A stretch of 64,000 nt of DNA from Rhodovulum sulfidophilum (GTDB lineage: Bacteria; Pseudomonadota; Alphaproteobacteria; Rhodobacterales; Rhodobacteraceae). The DNA is taken from positions 59,151 through 123,150 of the forward strand of contig QFPW01000013.1 in the NCBI GenBank assembly GCA_003241785.1. The letters are read 5' to 3'. Position 1 is the first letter of the stretch. The number at the start of each line of letters is the position of its first letter. A program made the translations under genes and the position numbers. Positions 53,513 through 61,839 of the stretch are shown here, piece after piece. The notes under the pieces were generated by a model. That model did not search any database. It saw only the letters and a program-made list of their open reading frames with translations, and had not been told where the DNA came from.

Positions 53513-53537
53513 TCTCATCAAAATTCCTTCAATGAGA
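53513..53537. promoter_or_regulatory. inverted repeat in front of the Mo-hydroxylase operon
   Basis: Perfect 6-base arms TCTCAT (53513-53518) and ATGAGA (53532-53537) with a 13-base AT-rich spacer lie 8 bases upstream of the FAD-subunit start. The rest of the 248-base gap to the LysR gene shows no gene. A bound regulator here would block translation start or transcription. It is more likely an operator within a leader, but it is short. Confidence 0.35.
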
Positions 53538-53752
53538 TACGCTGTCGTCGCGACCCAGGCAAGCCGGGTTGGCGATAATCTTCGCTTTGGTCGCGAGATG
53601 CATATCATTTAGGCAGACGCGCCCACGAGCGACGCAGGCCGTGAAGTCTCGGGCCGCCCAGCCGGATCGCCGTCCGAAGCTTGGCGCTCCCGCCCGCGCG
53701 ACGCGCCCGCCGCCGCGCGCATCGGCGCGACCGTGTAGGAGGGTTGGCCAGC

Positions 53753-54667
53753 TCACCCCTTGGCCAGGGGCACGTCTCCGGCACCATGGAAATCGCAGAG
53801 CTCCACGCAGAGCGCGGTTATCTCCTCGCAGAAGGCGACATAATAATTGTTCCGAAACGTCGCGAAGTACTCGAGCGACGGCAGCGCCATTTCGGTCTCG
53901 ACGACCCGCAGCCTGCCATCGGCGACCATCTGCCGGAAGAAGGCATGCGGCAGGATCGTCACACCCATGCCCCGCTCGGCGAGATGCGCGAGCGCGCCCA
54001 TGTTGTTGCAGGAAATCGACCGGGTGAACGGCAGGGTGTCGTCATCGATGATCTCGTGCAGGATCGGGCGGAGCACCGATCCCTTCGTCTGGATCAGCAG
54101 CGGATACCGCGCGAGATCGCGGAGCGTGGGCGTGTCGATCCCCTCGACCAGCGTCGGGCTGCACATCCAGGCAAGTTCGATCCGCCCGAGCGGCACGCTG
54201 ATGAATTGCGCGTCCTGGATGGCCCGCGGGCAAATAATGAAATCGAGCTTCTGCTCGGACAATCGCTCGAGCAGCACGGTCGTGAGATTGATCTCCGGCT
54301 CGAAGCTCATGGTGGGGTAGCGCTCCATGATCCCGCTCAGCAGTTCCGGCATCCAGGACAGCGCGATCAGATCGGTCACGCCGAGGCGAAACCGAAAGGT
54401 CGGCACTTTCGAATCCTTCGCCAGCGCCACGAGCCGGTCGTTCAGGCGCAGCATCTGCTCGGCGATCTGCCGCACCTCCTCGCCATGCGAGGTCAGCGCC
54501 GAACCGCGCCCGTTGCGCCGGAGCAGCGGCGTGGAGAAATTCCGCTCCAGTTCGCCGATGCGCTTCGAGATCGTGGATTGCACGACATTCAGGAATTCCG
54601 CCGCCGCCTCGAAACTGCCGAGCGTGCTGACCCAGTAGAGGGCCTCCATCTGCTTGATCGTAAACAA
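53753..54667 (-). CDS. LysR-family transcriptional regulator
   Basis: A LysR regulator of about 304 residues. The N-terminal helix-turn-helix is FEAAAEFLNVVQSTISKRI (residues 19-37). A periplasmic-binding-like effector domain runs from about residue 88 to the end. I prefer a TTG start that gives the usual FTIKQMEALYWVSTLGSF N-terminus and has GGGGAG four bases upstream. An ATG seven codons earlier (54688) is also possible. It is divergent from the RraA/Dpp operon across a T-N11-A palindrome, so that operon is the probable target. It might also affect the Mo-hydroxylase operon behind it. Confidence 0.87.
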   Translation of the reverse strand: MFTIKQMEALYWVSTLGSFEAAAEFLNVVQSTISKRIGELERNFSTPLLRRNGRGSALTSHGEEVRQIAEQMLRLNDRLVALAKDSKVPTFRFRLGVTDLIALSWMPELLSGIMERYPTMSFEPEINLTTVLLERLSEQKLDFIICPRAIQDAQFISVPLGRIELAWMCSPTLVEGIDTPTLRDLARYPLLIQTKGSVLRPILHEIIDDDTLPFTRSISCNNMGALAHLAERGMGVTILPHAFFRQMVADGRLRVVETEMALPSLEYFATFRNNYYVAFCEEITALCVELCDFHGAGDVPLAKG

Positions 54668-54742
54668 GACTCTCCCCAAAACATGCATAAAGGCGATGGC
54701 GTTTCATGCGGCAATATCGCTTTTTTTCCGCTTTGGCCATTG

Positions 54743-54761
54743 CTATGCGCTTGAAGCATAG
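54743..54761. promoter_or_regulatory. LysR-type T-N11-A operator candidate
   Basis: Perfect 6-base arms CTATGC (54743-54748) and GCATAG (54756-54761) flank a 7-base centre and contain the LysR T-N11-A pattern from T54746 to A54758. It lies in the gap between the divergent lysR and rraA genes, 32 bases before the rraA start. Confidence 0.6.
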
Positions 54762-54793
54762 GAGACCCCCGAAGAACGCAAGGACCCCTCTCG

Positions 54794-55420
54794 ATGAGCA
54801 TCACCGAACTCAAGCCGGCCGATCTGCTGCCTCCCGACCTGCTGCGCGAATACGCCGGCGTGCCCACCTCGATCATCAGCGACAACCTGGACCGGATGCC
54901 GGGCGCCGTCGGACTCATGCCGATGCGCGAAGGTCTTCATCTGGTCGGCACCGCGCTGACCGTGCGGACCCGGCCCGGCGACAACCTCGCGATCCATACC
55001 GCCCTGCGCGCGGCGCGGCCGGGCGAGGTGATCGTCGTCGACGGCGACGGCGATCTCAGCCGGGCACTGATCGGCGAGGTGATCCTCGCGCACGCCGAAT
55101 CGCGCGGCGTGGCGGGCTTCGTGATCGACGGCGTGATCCGCGATGTCGCGGCCTTCCGCGTGTCACCGATCCCCTGCTACGCGCGCGGCGTCATCCATCG
55201 CGGGCCCTACAAGAACGGCCCGGGCGAGATCAACGGCTGCGTCTCGATCGGCGGGCTCGTGGTAAATCCCGGCGACCTCATCGTCGGCGACGACGACGGC
55301 GTCGTGGCGGTGCCCCCCGCGCTGGCTGCCAGCCTGCTGCCGGGCATCCGCGCGCAGGAAGAGCACGAGCGCCAGAAGCTCGAGGGCTACCGGAGCCGCG
55401 AGCGGCTGCGCGCGGTGTGA
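54794..55420 (+). CDS. RraA family protein (HMG/CHA aldolase-like), second in window
   Basis: A 208-residue RraA-family protein, more canonical than the one at 16289. Motifs are PTSIISDNLDRM, ARPGEVIVVDGDGDLSRALI, RGVAGFVIDGVIRDVAAF with the Arg-Asp pair (near residues 103-120), and NPGDLIVGDDDGVVAVP. The family uses a divalent metal to split pyruvate or oxaloacetate from 4-hydroxy-4-carboxy acids. It heads an operon with a Dpp-type ABC transporter and is divergent from a LysR regulator, favouring catabolism over RNase E control. Confidence 0.84.
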   Translation: MSITELKPADLLPPDLLREYAGVPTSIISDNLDRMPGAVGLMPMREGLHLVGTALTVRTRPGDNLAIHTALRAARPGEVIVVDGDGDLSRALIGEVILAHAESRGVAGFVIDGVIRDVAAFRVSPIPCYARGVIHRGPYKNGPGEINGCVSIGGLVVNPGDLIVGDDDGVVAVPPALAASLLPGIRAQEEHERQKLEGYRSRERLRAV

Positions 55421-55471
55421 CGACGGCCCTGATCTCATCCAAAATCAAAACAAGACGCGCTGGAGGATTGA

Positions 55472-57001
55472 ATGCACATGTTGAAGGGAACGCTGCTCGC
55501 ACTGTCCGCGACCGCCCTGCTCTGGTCGACGACCTCGGGCTTCGCCCAGGGAGCGGATGAGAGCGTGACGATCGTGCTGCCCGGAAGCCCGGACCGGCTC
55601 GATCCCTGCGAGACGCCGCGCTCGGTGATCGGCCGGATCATCAAGCAGAACGTGGTCGAGACGCTCGTCGAGCTCGACTACGCGAACCACGCGGTGCTGC
55701 CGCGCCTCGCCGAGAGCTGGACCCAGGTCTCGCCGACCGAATGGCGGTTCAAGCTGCGCGAGGGCGTGACCTTCCACGACGGCACGCCCTTCGACGCCGA
55801 CGCGGTGGTCTACTCGCTGGAGCGCACCCTCGACCCGACGCTCACCTGCATCACCCGCACCAAGTATTTCGGCGGTGTCGAGCTGACCGCCAAGGCCGCC
55901 GATCCGCATACCGTCGTCTTCACCACGGCGACGCCGATGCCGATCCTGCCGACCCTGCTGGCGCAGGTGGCGATTTCCTCGGTCAACACGCCCAAGGGCG
56001 AGTACACGGCCGATCCGATCGGAACCGGCCCCTTCGAGTTCGACAGCTGGACCCAGGGCGAGAACGTCAAGCTCTCGCGCTTCGACGGTTACTGGGGCGC
56101 CGCGCCGAAGATCGCCGGCGCGACCTATGTCTGGCGCACCGAATCCTCGGTCGCGGCGGCGATGGTCGCGACCGGCGAGGCGGATCTGGCGTTCTCGATC
56201 GCGCCGCAGGACGCGACCGACCCCGCGACGGACAAGGTCTATCCGAATTCCGAGACGGCCATGTTCCGGCTTTCGGTCGACATTCCGCCGCTGAACGACA
56301 TTCGCGTGCGCAAGGCGATCAACCTCGCGATCGACCGGCAGGCCTTCCTCGGCACCGTCGTCAGCCCGGAGGCCGAGCTCGCCGAGCAGCAGGTCGGGCC
56401 GAGCGTGCTCGGCCACAACCCGAACCTGAAGCCCTGGCCCTACGACCCGGAACAGGCGAAGGCGCTGCTCGCGGAGGCCGCCGCCGACGGCGTCCCGGTC
56501 GATACCGAGATCCGCATGATCGGCCGTCCGGCGATGTTCGCCAACAGCAGCGAGTTCGTCGAGGCCGCCGCCGAGATGCTGCGCGCGGTCGGGCTCAACA
56601 TCAAGCTCGACAATCTCGAGATGACGCAATGGCTCGCGATGGCCAACAAGCCCTTCGCCCCGGATCGTCAGCCGAACGTGTTTCTCACCATGCACGACAA
56701 CAACGGCGGCGACGCGGCCTTCACCGCGTTCTTCAAATACGACAGCGACGGGCGGCAGAGCGAGATCCACGACCCTGAGATCGACAGCCTGATCGAGCGC
56801 GCGGGCGCGGCCTCCGGCGAGGAGCGCGCGGCGCTCTACCAGGAGGCGTTCCGTCGCGTCTACGAGGACATCGTCGCCGACGCGCCGCTGTTCCACATGG
56901 TCAACTACATGCGGGTGGGCGAGCGCCTCGACTTCACGCCGACGATCGCGAACGCGGTCGAGCTGCAGTTGACGAAGCTCAACGTCAAGTCGCCCTCGTA
57001 A
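55472..57001 (+). CDS. Dpp/Opp-type ABC transporter substrate-binding protein (SBP family 5)
   Basis: A 509-residue exported binding protein. The signal peptide is residues 1-27, ending TTSGFAQG. SPTEWRFKLREGVTFHDGTP, DADAVVYSLERTLDP and IGTGPFEFDSWTQGENVKL are standard for the DppA/OppA family. It has GGAGG five bases before the ATG. The ligand could be a dipeptide, opine, glycoside or other polar compound; the RraA neighbour points away from simple peptides. Confidence 0.88.
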   Translation: MHMLKGTLLALSATALLWSTTSGFAQGADESVTIVLPGSPDRLDPCETPRSVIGRIIKQNVVETLVELDYANHAVLPRLAESWTQVSPTEWRFKLREGVTFHDGTPFDADAVVYSLERTLDPTLTCITRTKYFGGVELTAKAADPHTVVFTTATPMPILPTLLAQVAISSVNTPKGEYTADPIGTGPFEFDSWTQGENVKLSRFDGYWGAAPKIAGATYVWRTESSVAAAMVATGEADLAFSIAPQDATDPATDKVYPNSETAMFRLSVDIPPLNDIRVRKAINLAIDRQAFLGTVVSPEAELAEQQVGPSVLGHNPNLKPWPYDPEQAKALLAEAAADGVPVDTEIRMIGRPAMFANSSEFVEAAAEMLRAVGLNIKLDNLEMTQWLAMANKPFAPDRQPNVFLTMHDNNGGDAAFTAFFKYDSDGRQSEIHDPEIDSLIERAGAASGEERAALYQEAFRRVYEDIVADAPLFHMVNYMRVGERLDFTPTIANAVELQLTKLNVKSPS

Positions 57002-57007
57002 GCCACC

Positions 57008-57036
57008 GGGGCCGAGGCCGGCATCGCCTCGGCCCC
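57008..57036 (+). repeat. hairpin between binding protein and permease genes
   Basis: A perfect 11-bp stem GGGGCCGAGGC/GCCTCGGCCCC (57008-57018 and 57026-57036) with a 7-base loop, followed by CTTT, lies seven bases past the binding-protein stop. It probably acts as a partial terminator or 3' stabiliser giving more binding protein than permease. Confidence 0.55.
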
Positions 57037-57083
57037 CTTTCGGCGCGGTCAAGAAACGGATGTCCGGCGGAGGAGGCGGGACA

Positions 57084-58001
57084 ATGGGTTATTTCATCTT
57101 CAGGCGATCAATCCAGAGCCTGTTTTCCCTCGTGGCGCTGGTCATTCTGGTGTTCTTCCTGTCGCGGCTGACCGGTTCGCCGGCGGATCTCTACCTGCCG
57201 CAGGACGCGACCGACGCGATGCGCCAGCAATTCGACGCCCAGCACGGTCTCGACAAGCCGATCCATCTGCAGTTCGCGCAATTCCTGATCGGGCTCGCCC
57301 GTTTCGACCTCGGCCAGTCGATCCAGTTCTCCCGTCCCGCGATCGACGTGGTCCTGCAGGCCTTTCCCACGACCCTGATGCTGGCTGCTGTCACGCTGCC
57401 GATCATCCTGACGGTCTCGATCGTGACCGGCTCGCTCGCGGCGATGCGGCCGGGCGGGCTTTTCGACCGGGTCGCGAGCATCCTCTCGCTGATCGGGGCC
57501 AGCACGCCGAACTTCTGGGTGGCGATCGTGGGGGTGATCGTCTTCGCGGTGACGCTCAAATGGCTCCCCACCTCGGGAACGGGGACGCCGCTGCACTGGG
57601 TGCTGCCGGTCACCGTCCTCGCGCTGCGGCCGACCGGCGTGCTGGTGCAGGTGGTGCGCAGCTCGATGGTGACGGCGCTCGGCTCGGTCTACGTGAAGAC
57701 CGCGCGGTCCAAGGGCGTGAGCAGGCGGGCGATCGTCTTCGTGCACGCCCTGCGCAACGCTCTGCTGCCGGTCATCACCGTGGCGAGCGACCAGCTCGCC
57801 GGCATCGTGAACGGCGCCGTGATCGTCGAGACCGTGTTCGGCTTTCCGGGCATCGGCAAGCTGATGATCGACTCGGTCCTGCTGAAGGATTTCGCCGTCA
57901 TCCAGGCCGCCGTCCTCGTCACCGCGCTCGCGGTCTTCATCATCAACATCATCGTGGACATCACCTATGCGCTCGTCGATCCTCGCATCCGGCACAGCTG
58001 A
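57084..58001 (+). CDS. Dpp/Opp-type ABC transporter permease (DppB-like)
   Basis: A 305-residue permease with six hydrophobic segments. DATDAMRQQFDAQHGLDKPI is the usual N-terminal periplasmic loop. ARSKGVSRRAIVFVHALRNA is the EAA loop and GFPGIGKLMIDSVLLKDFAV is typical. I use the ATG after GGAGGAGGCGGG; an ATG 24 bases earlier would place that ribosome box inside the gene. Confidence 0.89.
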   Translation: MGYFIFRRSIQSLFSLVALVILVFFLSRLTGSPADLYLPQDATDAMRQQFDAQHGLDKPIHLQFAQFLIGLARFDLGQSIQFSRPAIDVVLQAFPTTLMLAAVTLPIILTVSIVTGSLAAMRPGGLFDRVASILSLIGASTPNFWVAIVGVIVFAVTLKWLPTSGTGTPLHWVLPVTVLALRPTGVLVQVVRSSMVTALGSVYVKTARSKGVSRRAIVFVHALRNALLPVITVASDQLAGIVNGAVIVETVFGFPGIGKLMIDSVLLKDFAVIQAAVLVTALAVFIINIIVDITYALVDPRIRHS

Positions 58002-58002
58002 G

Positions 58003-58917
58003 ATGGCAACCACGGCCACCGACCCCCGCGACGCGCCGGCGCCCTCGGCCTTCCGCGAGATTCTCTCGACGCTCGGCCAGGACAGGTTCGCCGCCGTCTC
58101 CGCCGCCTTCCTGACGCTGGTGCTGCTCTGCGCCATCTTCGGGCCGACGCTGCTCGGCGAGCAGGCGCGGGCGATGAACCTGACGCAGCGCAACGCGGCG
58201 CCGTTCCAGCTCGACCGGCCCTGGCTCTACATCCTGGGCGCCGACGCGCTTGGCCGCAGCCTGCTCGCGCGGATCGTCGTCGCCAGCCAGAACACGATGC
58301 TCATCGCCGGTCTCGCCGTGCTCGGCTCGACCCTGATCGGCGGCTGCCTCGGCCTCTACGCCGGCTTCAAGGGCGGCGCGATCGCCTCGTTCCTGCTGCG
58401 CGTCGCCGACGCCATCATGAGCTTCCCGACCATGCTGCTGGCCGTGATCGTGCTCTTCGTCTTCGAGCCCGGCGTGACCAACGTGATCCTGGTGCTCGCG
58501 ATCTCGCGCATCCCGATCTTCCTGCGCACGGTGCGCGCCGAGGTGCTGGAACTGCGCCAGCGGCTCTTCGTGACCTCGGCGTTGGCCATGGGCGCCTCGA
58601 CCTGGCGCATCCTGTTCCTGCATATCGCGCCCATGGTGATGCCGACGGTGATCAATCTGGCCGCCCTCGAGATGGCCTACATCATGCTGGTCGAATCCGG
58701 GCTCAGCTTCCTCGGCATCGGCATCCAGCCGCCCGAGGCGTCCTGGGGCCTCATGGTGGCCGACGGCCGCAACTACATCGGTTCGGCCTGGTGGGTGGCC
58801 TTCTGGCCCGGCCTCGCGATCATGCTGGTGACGATGTCGCTCAATCTCTTCTCCAACTGGCTGCGCATCGCGACCGACCCGGTCGAGCGCTGGCGGCTCC
58901 AGAGCTCGGCGGAATGA
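58003..58917 (+). CDS. Dpp/Opp-type ABC transporter permease (DppC-like)
   Basis: A 304-residue permease. ILGADALGRSLLARIV is the DppC/OppC signature near residue 75. The EAA loop is SALAMGASTWRILFLHIAPM and the late motif is ESGLSFLGIGIQPPEASWG. It starts one base after the DppB-like stop. It forms the channel with the DppB-like subunit. Confidence 0.89.
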   Translation: MATTATDPRDAPAPSAFREILSTLGQDRFAAVSAAFLTLVLLCAIFGPTLLGEQARAMNLTQRNAAPFQLDRPWLYILGADALGRSLLARIVVASQNTMLIAGLAVLGSTLIGGCLGLYAGFKGGAIASFLLRVADAIMSFPTMLLAVIVLFVFEPGVTNVILVLAISRIPIFLRTVRAEVLELRQRLFVTSALAMGASTWRILFLHIAPMVMPTVINLAALEMAYIMLVESGLSFLGIGIQPPEASWGLMVADGRNYIGSAWWVAFWPGLAIMLVTMSLNLFSNWLRIATDPVERWRLQSSAE

Positions 58918-60557
58918 TCATGGCAAACGCTCCCCTTCTCGAAGTGCGGAACCTGAACATCGAATTCCCGACCCGCCGCGGCAGCGTGAAGGCCGTCGAT
59001 GGCGTCGGCTGGACCATCCGCCAGGGCGAGACCCTGGCCATCCTTGGCGAAAGCGGCTCGGGCAAGAGCGTCAGTTCCTCGGCGGTGATGGACCTGATCG
59101 ACACGCCCCCCGCCGTCATTTCCTCGGGCGAGATCCTGCTGCGCGGCGTCGACCTGCTGCGCATGCCGACGCGGGAGCGCCAGAAGGTCAATGGCAGGAC
59201 CATCTCCATGATCTTCCAGGACCCGCTGGCCGCGCTCAATCCGGTCTATCCGATCGGCTGGCAGATCGCGGAGACCATGCGGGTGCATGGCGTCGATCCG
59301 GAGACGGCGCATCGGCGGGTGGTCGAACTGCTCGAACGCGTCGGCATCGACGATCCCGAGCGCCGGGCGCGGGACTATCCGCACCAGTTCTCCGGCGGCC
59401 AGCGCCAGCGCATCATGATCGCCTCGGCCATCGCGCTGAAGCCCGACCTGCTGATCGCCGACGAGCCGACCAGCGCGCTCGACGTCACGGTCGAGGCGCA
59501 GGTGCTCGACCTGCTGAAGGAGATCCAGGCCGAGAGCGGGATGGGCATGGTGATCATCACCCACAACCTCGGGGTCGTGGAGCGGGTCGCCGACCGCGTC
59601 GTGGTGATGCAGGCCGGGCGTATCGTCGAAAGCGGCGCCGTGGCCGAGGTGATGGCGGCGCCGAGCCACCCCTATACCCGCAAGCTGCTCGACTCGCTGC
59701 CGGGCCGGCATGGTTTCGCCACGCCGGAGCCGGTGACGACCGCGGCCTCCGCGCCGCTCCTCGACGTCGCCCATGTCTCCAAGGTCTATTTCGGCCGGCC
59801 TCGGCTCCTGAGCAAAAGGCCGGTCGAACAGCTTCGGGCGGTGGACGACGCGAGCTTCACCCTGTCGCGCGGCGAGACGCTCGGCATCGTCGGCGAATCC
59901 GGCTCGGGCAAGTCGACGCTCGCGCGGATGCTACTCGGGCTCGATGCCCCGACCGAGGGGCGGATCGCGTTCGAGGGCAGGAACCTGACCGGTCTCTCGC
60001 CGGCCGAGACATTCGACATCCGCCGCCGCATGCAGTTCGTGTTCCAGGACCCGACCGCCTCGCTCAATCCGCGGATGACGATCCGGCAGATCATTTCCGA
60101 ACCCTGGGCGATCCATCACGGCGTCCTCCCGCGCGAGCTTTGGCGGGCCCGCGTCGCCGAACTGCTCGGGAAGGTCGGGCTCAAGCCCGAACACGCCGAC
60201 CGGCACCCGCATCAGTTCTCCGGCGGCCAGCGCCAGCGCGTCGCGATCGCGCGGTCGCTGGCGTTGAACCCCGACCTCATCGTCTGCGACGAGGCGGTCT
60301 CCGCGCTCGACGTCTCGATCCAGGCGCAGGTGATCGACCTGCTGAAGGATTTGCGCCGCGACCTCGGCCTCGCCTATGTCTTCATCGCGCACGATCTGGC
60401 GCTGGTGCGCGATTTCGCCACCTCGGTCATCGTGATGTACCGGGGGCGGATCGTCGAGCAGGGGCCGGTCGAGGAGGTCTACGGAGATCCGAAGCACGAC
60501 TATACCCGGCGCCTGCTCGCGGCGAGCGGCGGCGCGCTCGGCGGCGAGGCGGCCTGA
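58914..60557 (+). CDS. fused double ATPase of a Dpp/Opp-type ABC transporter (DppD-DppF)
   Basis: A 547-residue protein carrying two complete ABC ATPase domains. The first has Walker A GESGSGKSV, signature FSGGQRQRIMIASAI and Walker B LLIADEPTSALD. It ends with the oligopeptide C-terminal motif HPYTRKLLDSLPG near residue 262. The second has Walker A GESGSGKST, signature FSGGQRQRVAIARSL, and HDYTRRLLAA near the end. Separate DppD and DppF proteins are more common, though fused forms occur (GsiA/YejF type). The start overlaps the permease stop in ATGA; an ATG two codons later is equally possible. Confidence 0.91.
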   Translation: MIMANAPLLEVRNLNIEFPTRRGSVKAVDGVGWTIRQGETLAILGESGSGKSVSSSAVMDLIDTPPAVISSGEILLRGVDLLRMPTRERQKVNGRTISMIFQDPLAALNPVYPIGWQIAETMRVHGVDPETAHRRVVELLERVGIDDPERRARDYPHQFSGGQRQRIMIASAIALKPDLLIADEPTSALDVTVEAQVLDLLKEIQAESGMGMVIITHNLGVVERVADRVVVMQAGRIVESGAVAEVMAAPSHPYTRKLLDSLPGRHGFATPEPVTTAASAPLLDVAHVSKVYFGRPRLLSKRPVEQLRAVDDASFTLSRGETLGIVGESGSGKSTLARMLLGLDAPTEGRIAFEGRNLTGLSPAETFDIRRRMQFVFQDPTASLNPRMTIRQIISEPWAIHHGVLPRELWRARVAELLGKVGLKPEHADRHPHQFSGGQRQRVAIARSLALNPDLIVCDEAVSALDVSIQAQVIDLLKDLRRDLGLAYVFIAHDLALVRDFATSVIVMYRGRIVEQGPVEEVYGDPKHDYTRRLLAASGGALGGEAA

Positions 60558-60559
60558 GC

Positions 60560-60768
60560 ATGGCCGCGAGCCCGGAGGGCGGGGACGCCGCGCGCCGCCG
60601 CGCCCCCTCGCTCACGGCGCTGTTTCTGCTCTGCCTCGAGATCGGCCTGTTCAGCTTCAGCGGCGGCCTGTCGGGCTGGCTGCATCAGGAATTCGCGCGC
60701 CGGCGCGGCTGGATCGACGAGGACGATTTCGCCAGCAGCCTCGCGATCGCCCAGATGCTGCCCGCGCG
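60560..60768 (+). pseudogene. chrA: truncated chromate transporter (chrA N-terminus)
   Basis: About 70 codons of a chromate-transporter-family protein. ALFLLCLEIGLFSFSGGLSGW, in part (LCLEIGLFSFSGG), then QEFARRRGWIDEDDFASSLA and IAQMLP match the family N-terminus. Homology stops where PGPNA would be expected, at about 60764-60768, and IS-like sequence follows. It begins two bases after the double-ATPase stop, so it may once have been cotranscribed. It cannot make a functional transporter. Confidence 0.7.
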
Positions 60769-60769
60769 C

Positions 60770-61560
60770 CCTTCGTGCCCCGGATCCGCGTTGCCAGGAT
60801 CGCCGAATACCTCCTGTGCTTCCACGACGGACGCGAGCCTGGAAATTGGTTGCGCGCTCGTCGAACCGGGTCGCGACGCGGCGGAATTGCTTGAGCTCGC
60901 GGAAAAGAGCGCTCGATCCGGTTCCGCCGTCGGTAGAGTTCGGGTGCGACGCTGCGCCGAAGGTGGATGCGACTCCGGGTCGGGATATGCGCGGTGCCGC
61001 CGTGGCCGTTTATCGGATCGACCAAGGCTCGGCTGTCGTAGCCCCGGTCGGCGATCAGCGGCGCGGCCGGCAGCGCCTCGATCCGTTCCGGCGCCACGGT
61101 CTTCTCCGGGGCCTGCCCCCCCCCGAAAGGATGAGCCGCGCCGGCGGCCCGTTTCGGTCGACCACGGCGTGGATCTCCGTGCTCAATCCGCCGCGAGAGC
61201 GACCGGGGGCGTGATCCGCGCCCCCTTTTTCTCCGCCAGCCGCGTGCTGGTGGGCGCGGACGATCGAGCTGTCGATGAGTTGCAAGGTTTGCCGCGAGCG
61301 CTTCGGACATCCGCTGCCAGACACCCCGCTTCGCCCAGCGATTGAAGCGGTTGTAGATCGTCGTATGAGGACCGTAGCGCTCAGGCAGGTCACGTCACGG
61401 CGGGCCGGTGCGCCGGACATAGAAGATCCGTTCACCATCCGCCGATCATCAACCCGAGCTTTGCCGCGGCCCTCCGGCGGAAGATGGACAGCGACGACCA
61501 ACCAGTCCGCTTCGCTCAGATCATATCGCCCCATCTCGACAAGAGTTGAGTACAGGCTCT
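60770..61560 (-). mobile_element. degenerate IS5-family element with frameshifted transposase
   Basis: On the minus strand a transposase can be traced from MGRYDLSEADW at 61534 leftward. The IS5-family sequence changes frame several times: RGKARVDDRRMVNG, then LPERYGPHTTIYNRFNRWAKR-type coding in another frame, then IDSSIVRAHQHAAGGEKGG. GQAPEKTVAPERIEALPA and LIADRGYDSRALVD follow in a further frame. The C-terminal part decays near 60790. The right end reads GAGCCTGTACTC on the minus strand at about 61560. I found no clean matching left inverted repeat or target duplication, so boundaries are approximate. It cannot encode an intact transposase. Confidence 0.7.
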
Positions 61561-61749
61561 ACCGGGCAGCTCGGGGGTTGAGGGGCGCATCCACCTTAGC
61601 CGCCACGCCATCCGCCGATCTGTTCAAGCGCGTCTCGGCTGTGGCTCGGCATGGGAGTATTGGCTCCGTCCCAATCTCGGCGCAGCCGCCCGCTCATCAC
61701 CCGCGCGGTCGCCGCGTCCTGCGCGATCCGCGCCGGCACCGTCTCGAAC
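61561..61749. other. unrecognised remnant between two IS fragments
   Basis: A GC-rich 189-base stretch between the IS5-like element and the IS3 fragment. One minus-strand frame reads VPARIAQDAATARVMSGRL without a family I recognise. There is no start, ribosome site or repeat. It is probably debris from earlier rearrangements. Confidence 0.3.
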
Positions 61750-61839
61750 CGCCGTCCATCGCTTGATCGGGTCGTCCATCGTCACACTCATCGCTACCTC
61801 GTCCTTGCAGCATGAGCAGATTTTCACTGGGTCACTACA
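61750..61839 (-). mobile_element. IS3-family end fragment (start of orfA)
   Basis: On the minus strand the sequence begins TGTAGTGACCCAGTGAAAATC, resembling an IS3-family terminal repeat. About 48 bases on it starts an orfA-like frame, MSVTMDDPIKRWTA, which ends abruptly near 61750. Only the left end of the element survives. Its outer tip coincides with the first codon of the dnaE2 fragment, so this element probably truncated dnaE2. Confidence 0.55.

Noticed and set aside
60140..61345. A 401-codon frame joining the second ATPase region, chrA fragment and IS-like DNA
   Set aside because: It runs out of frame with the real ATPase gene. Only its chrA-like middle is meaningful, and the rest reads the IS remnant on the wrong strand.
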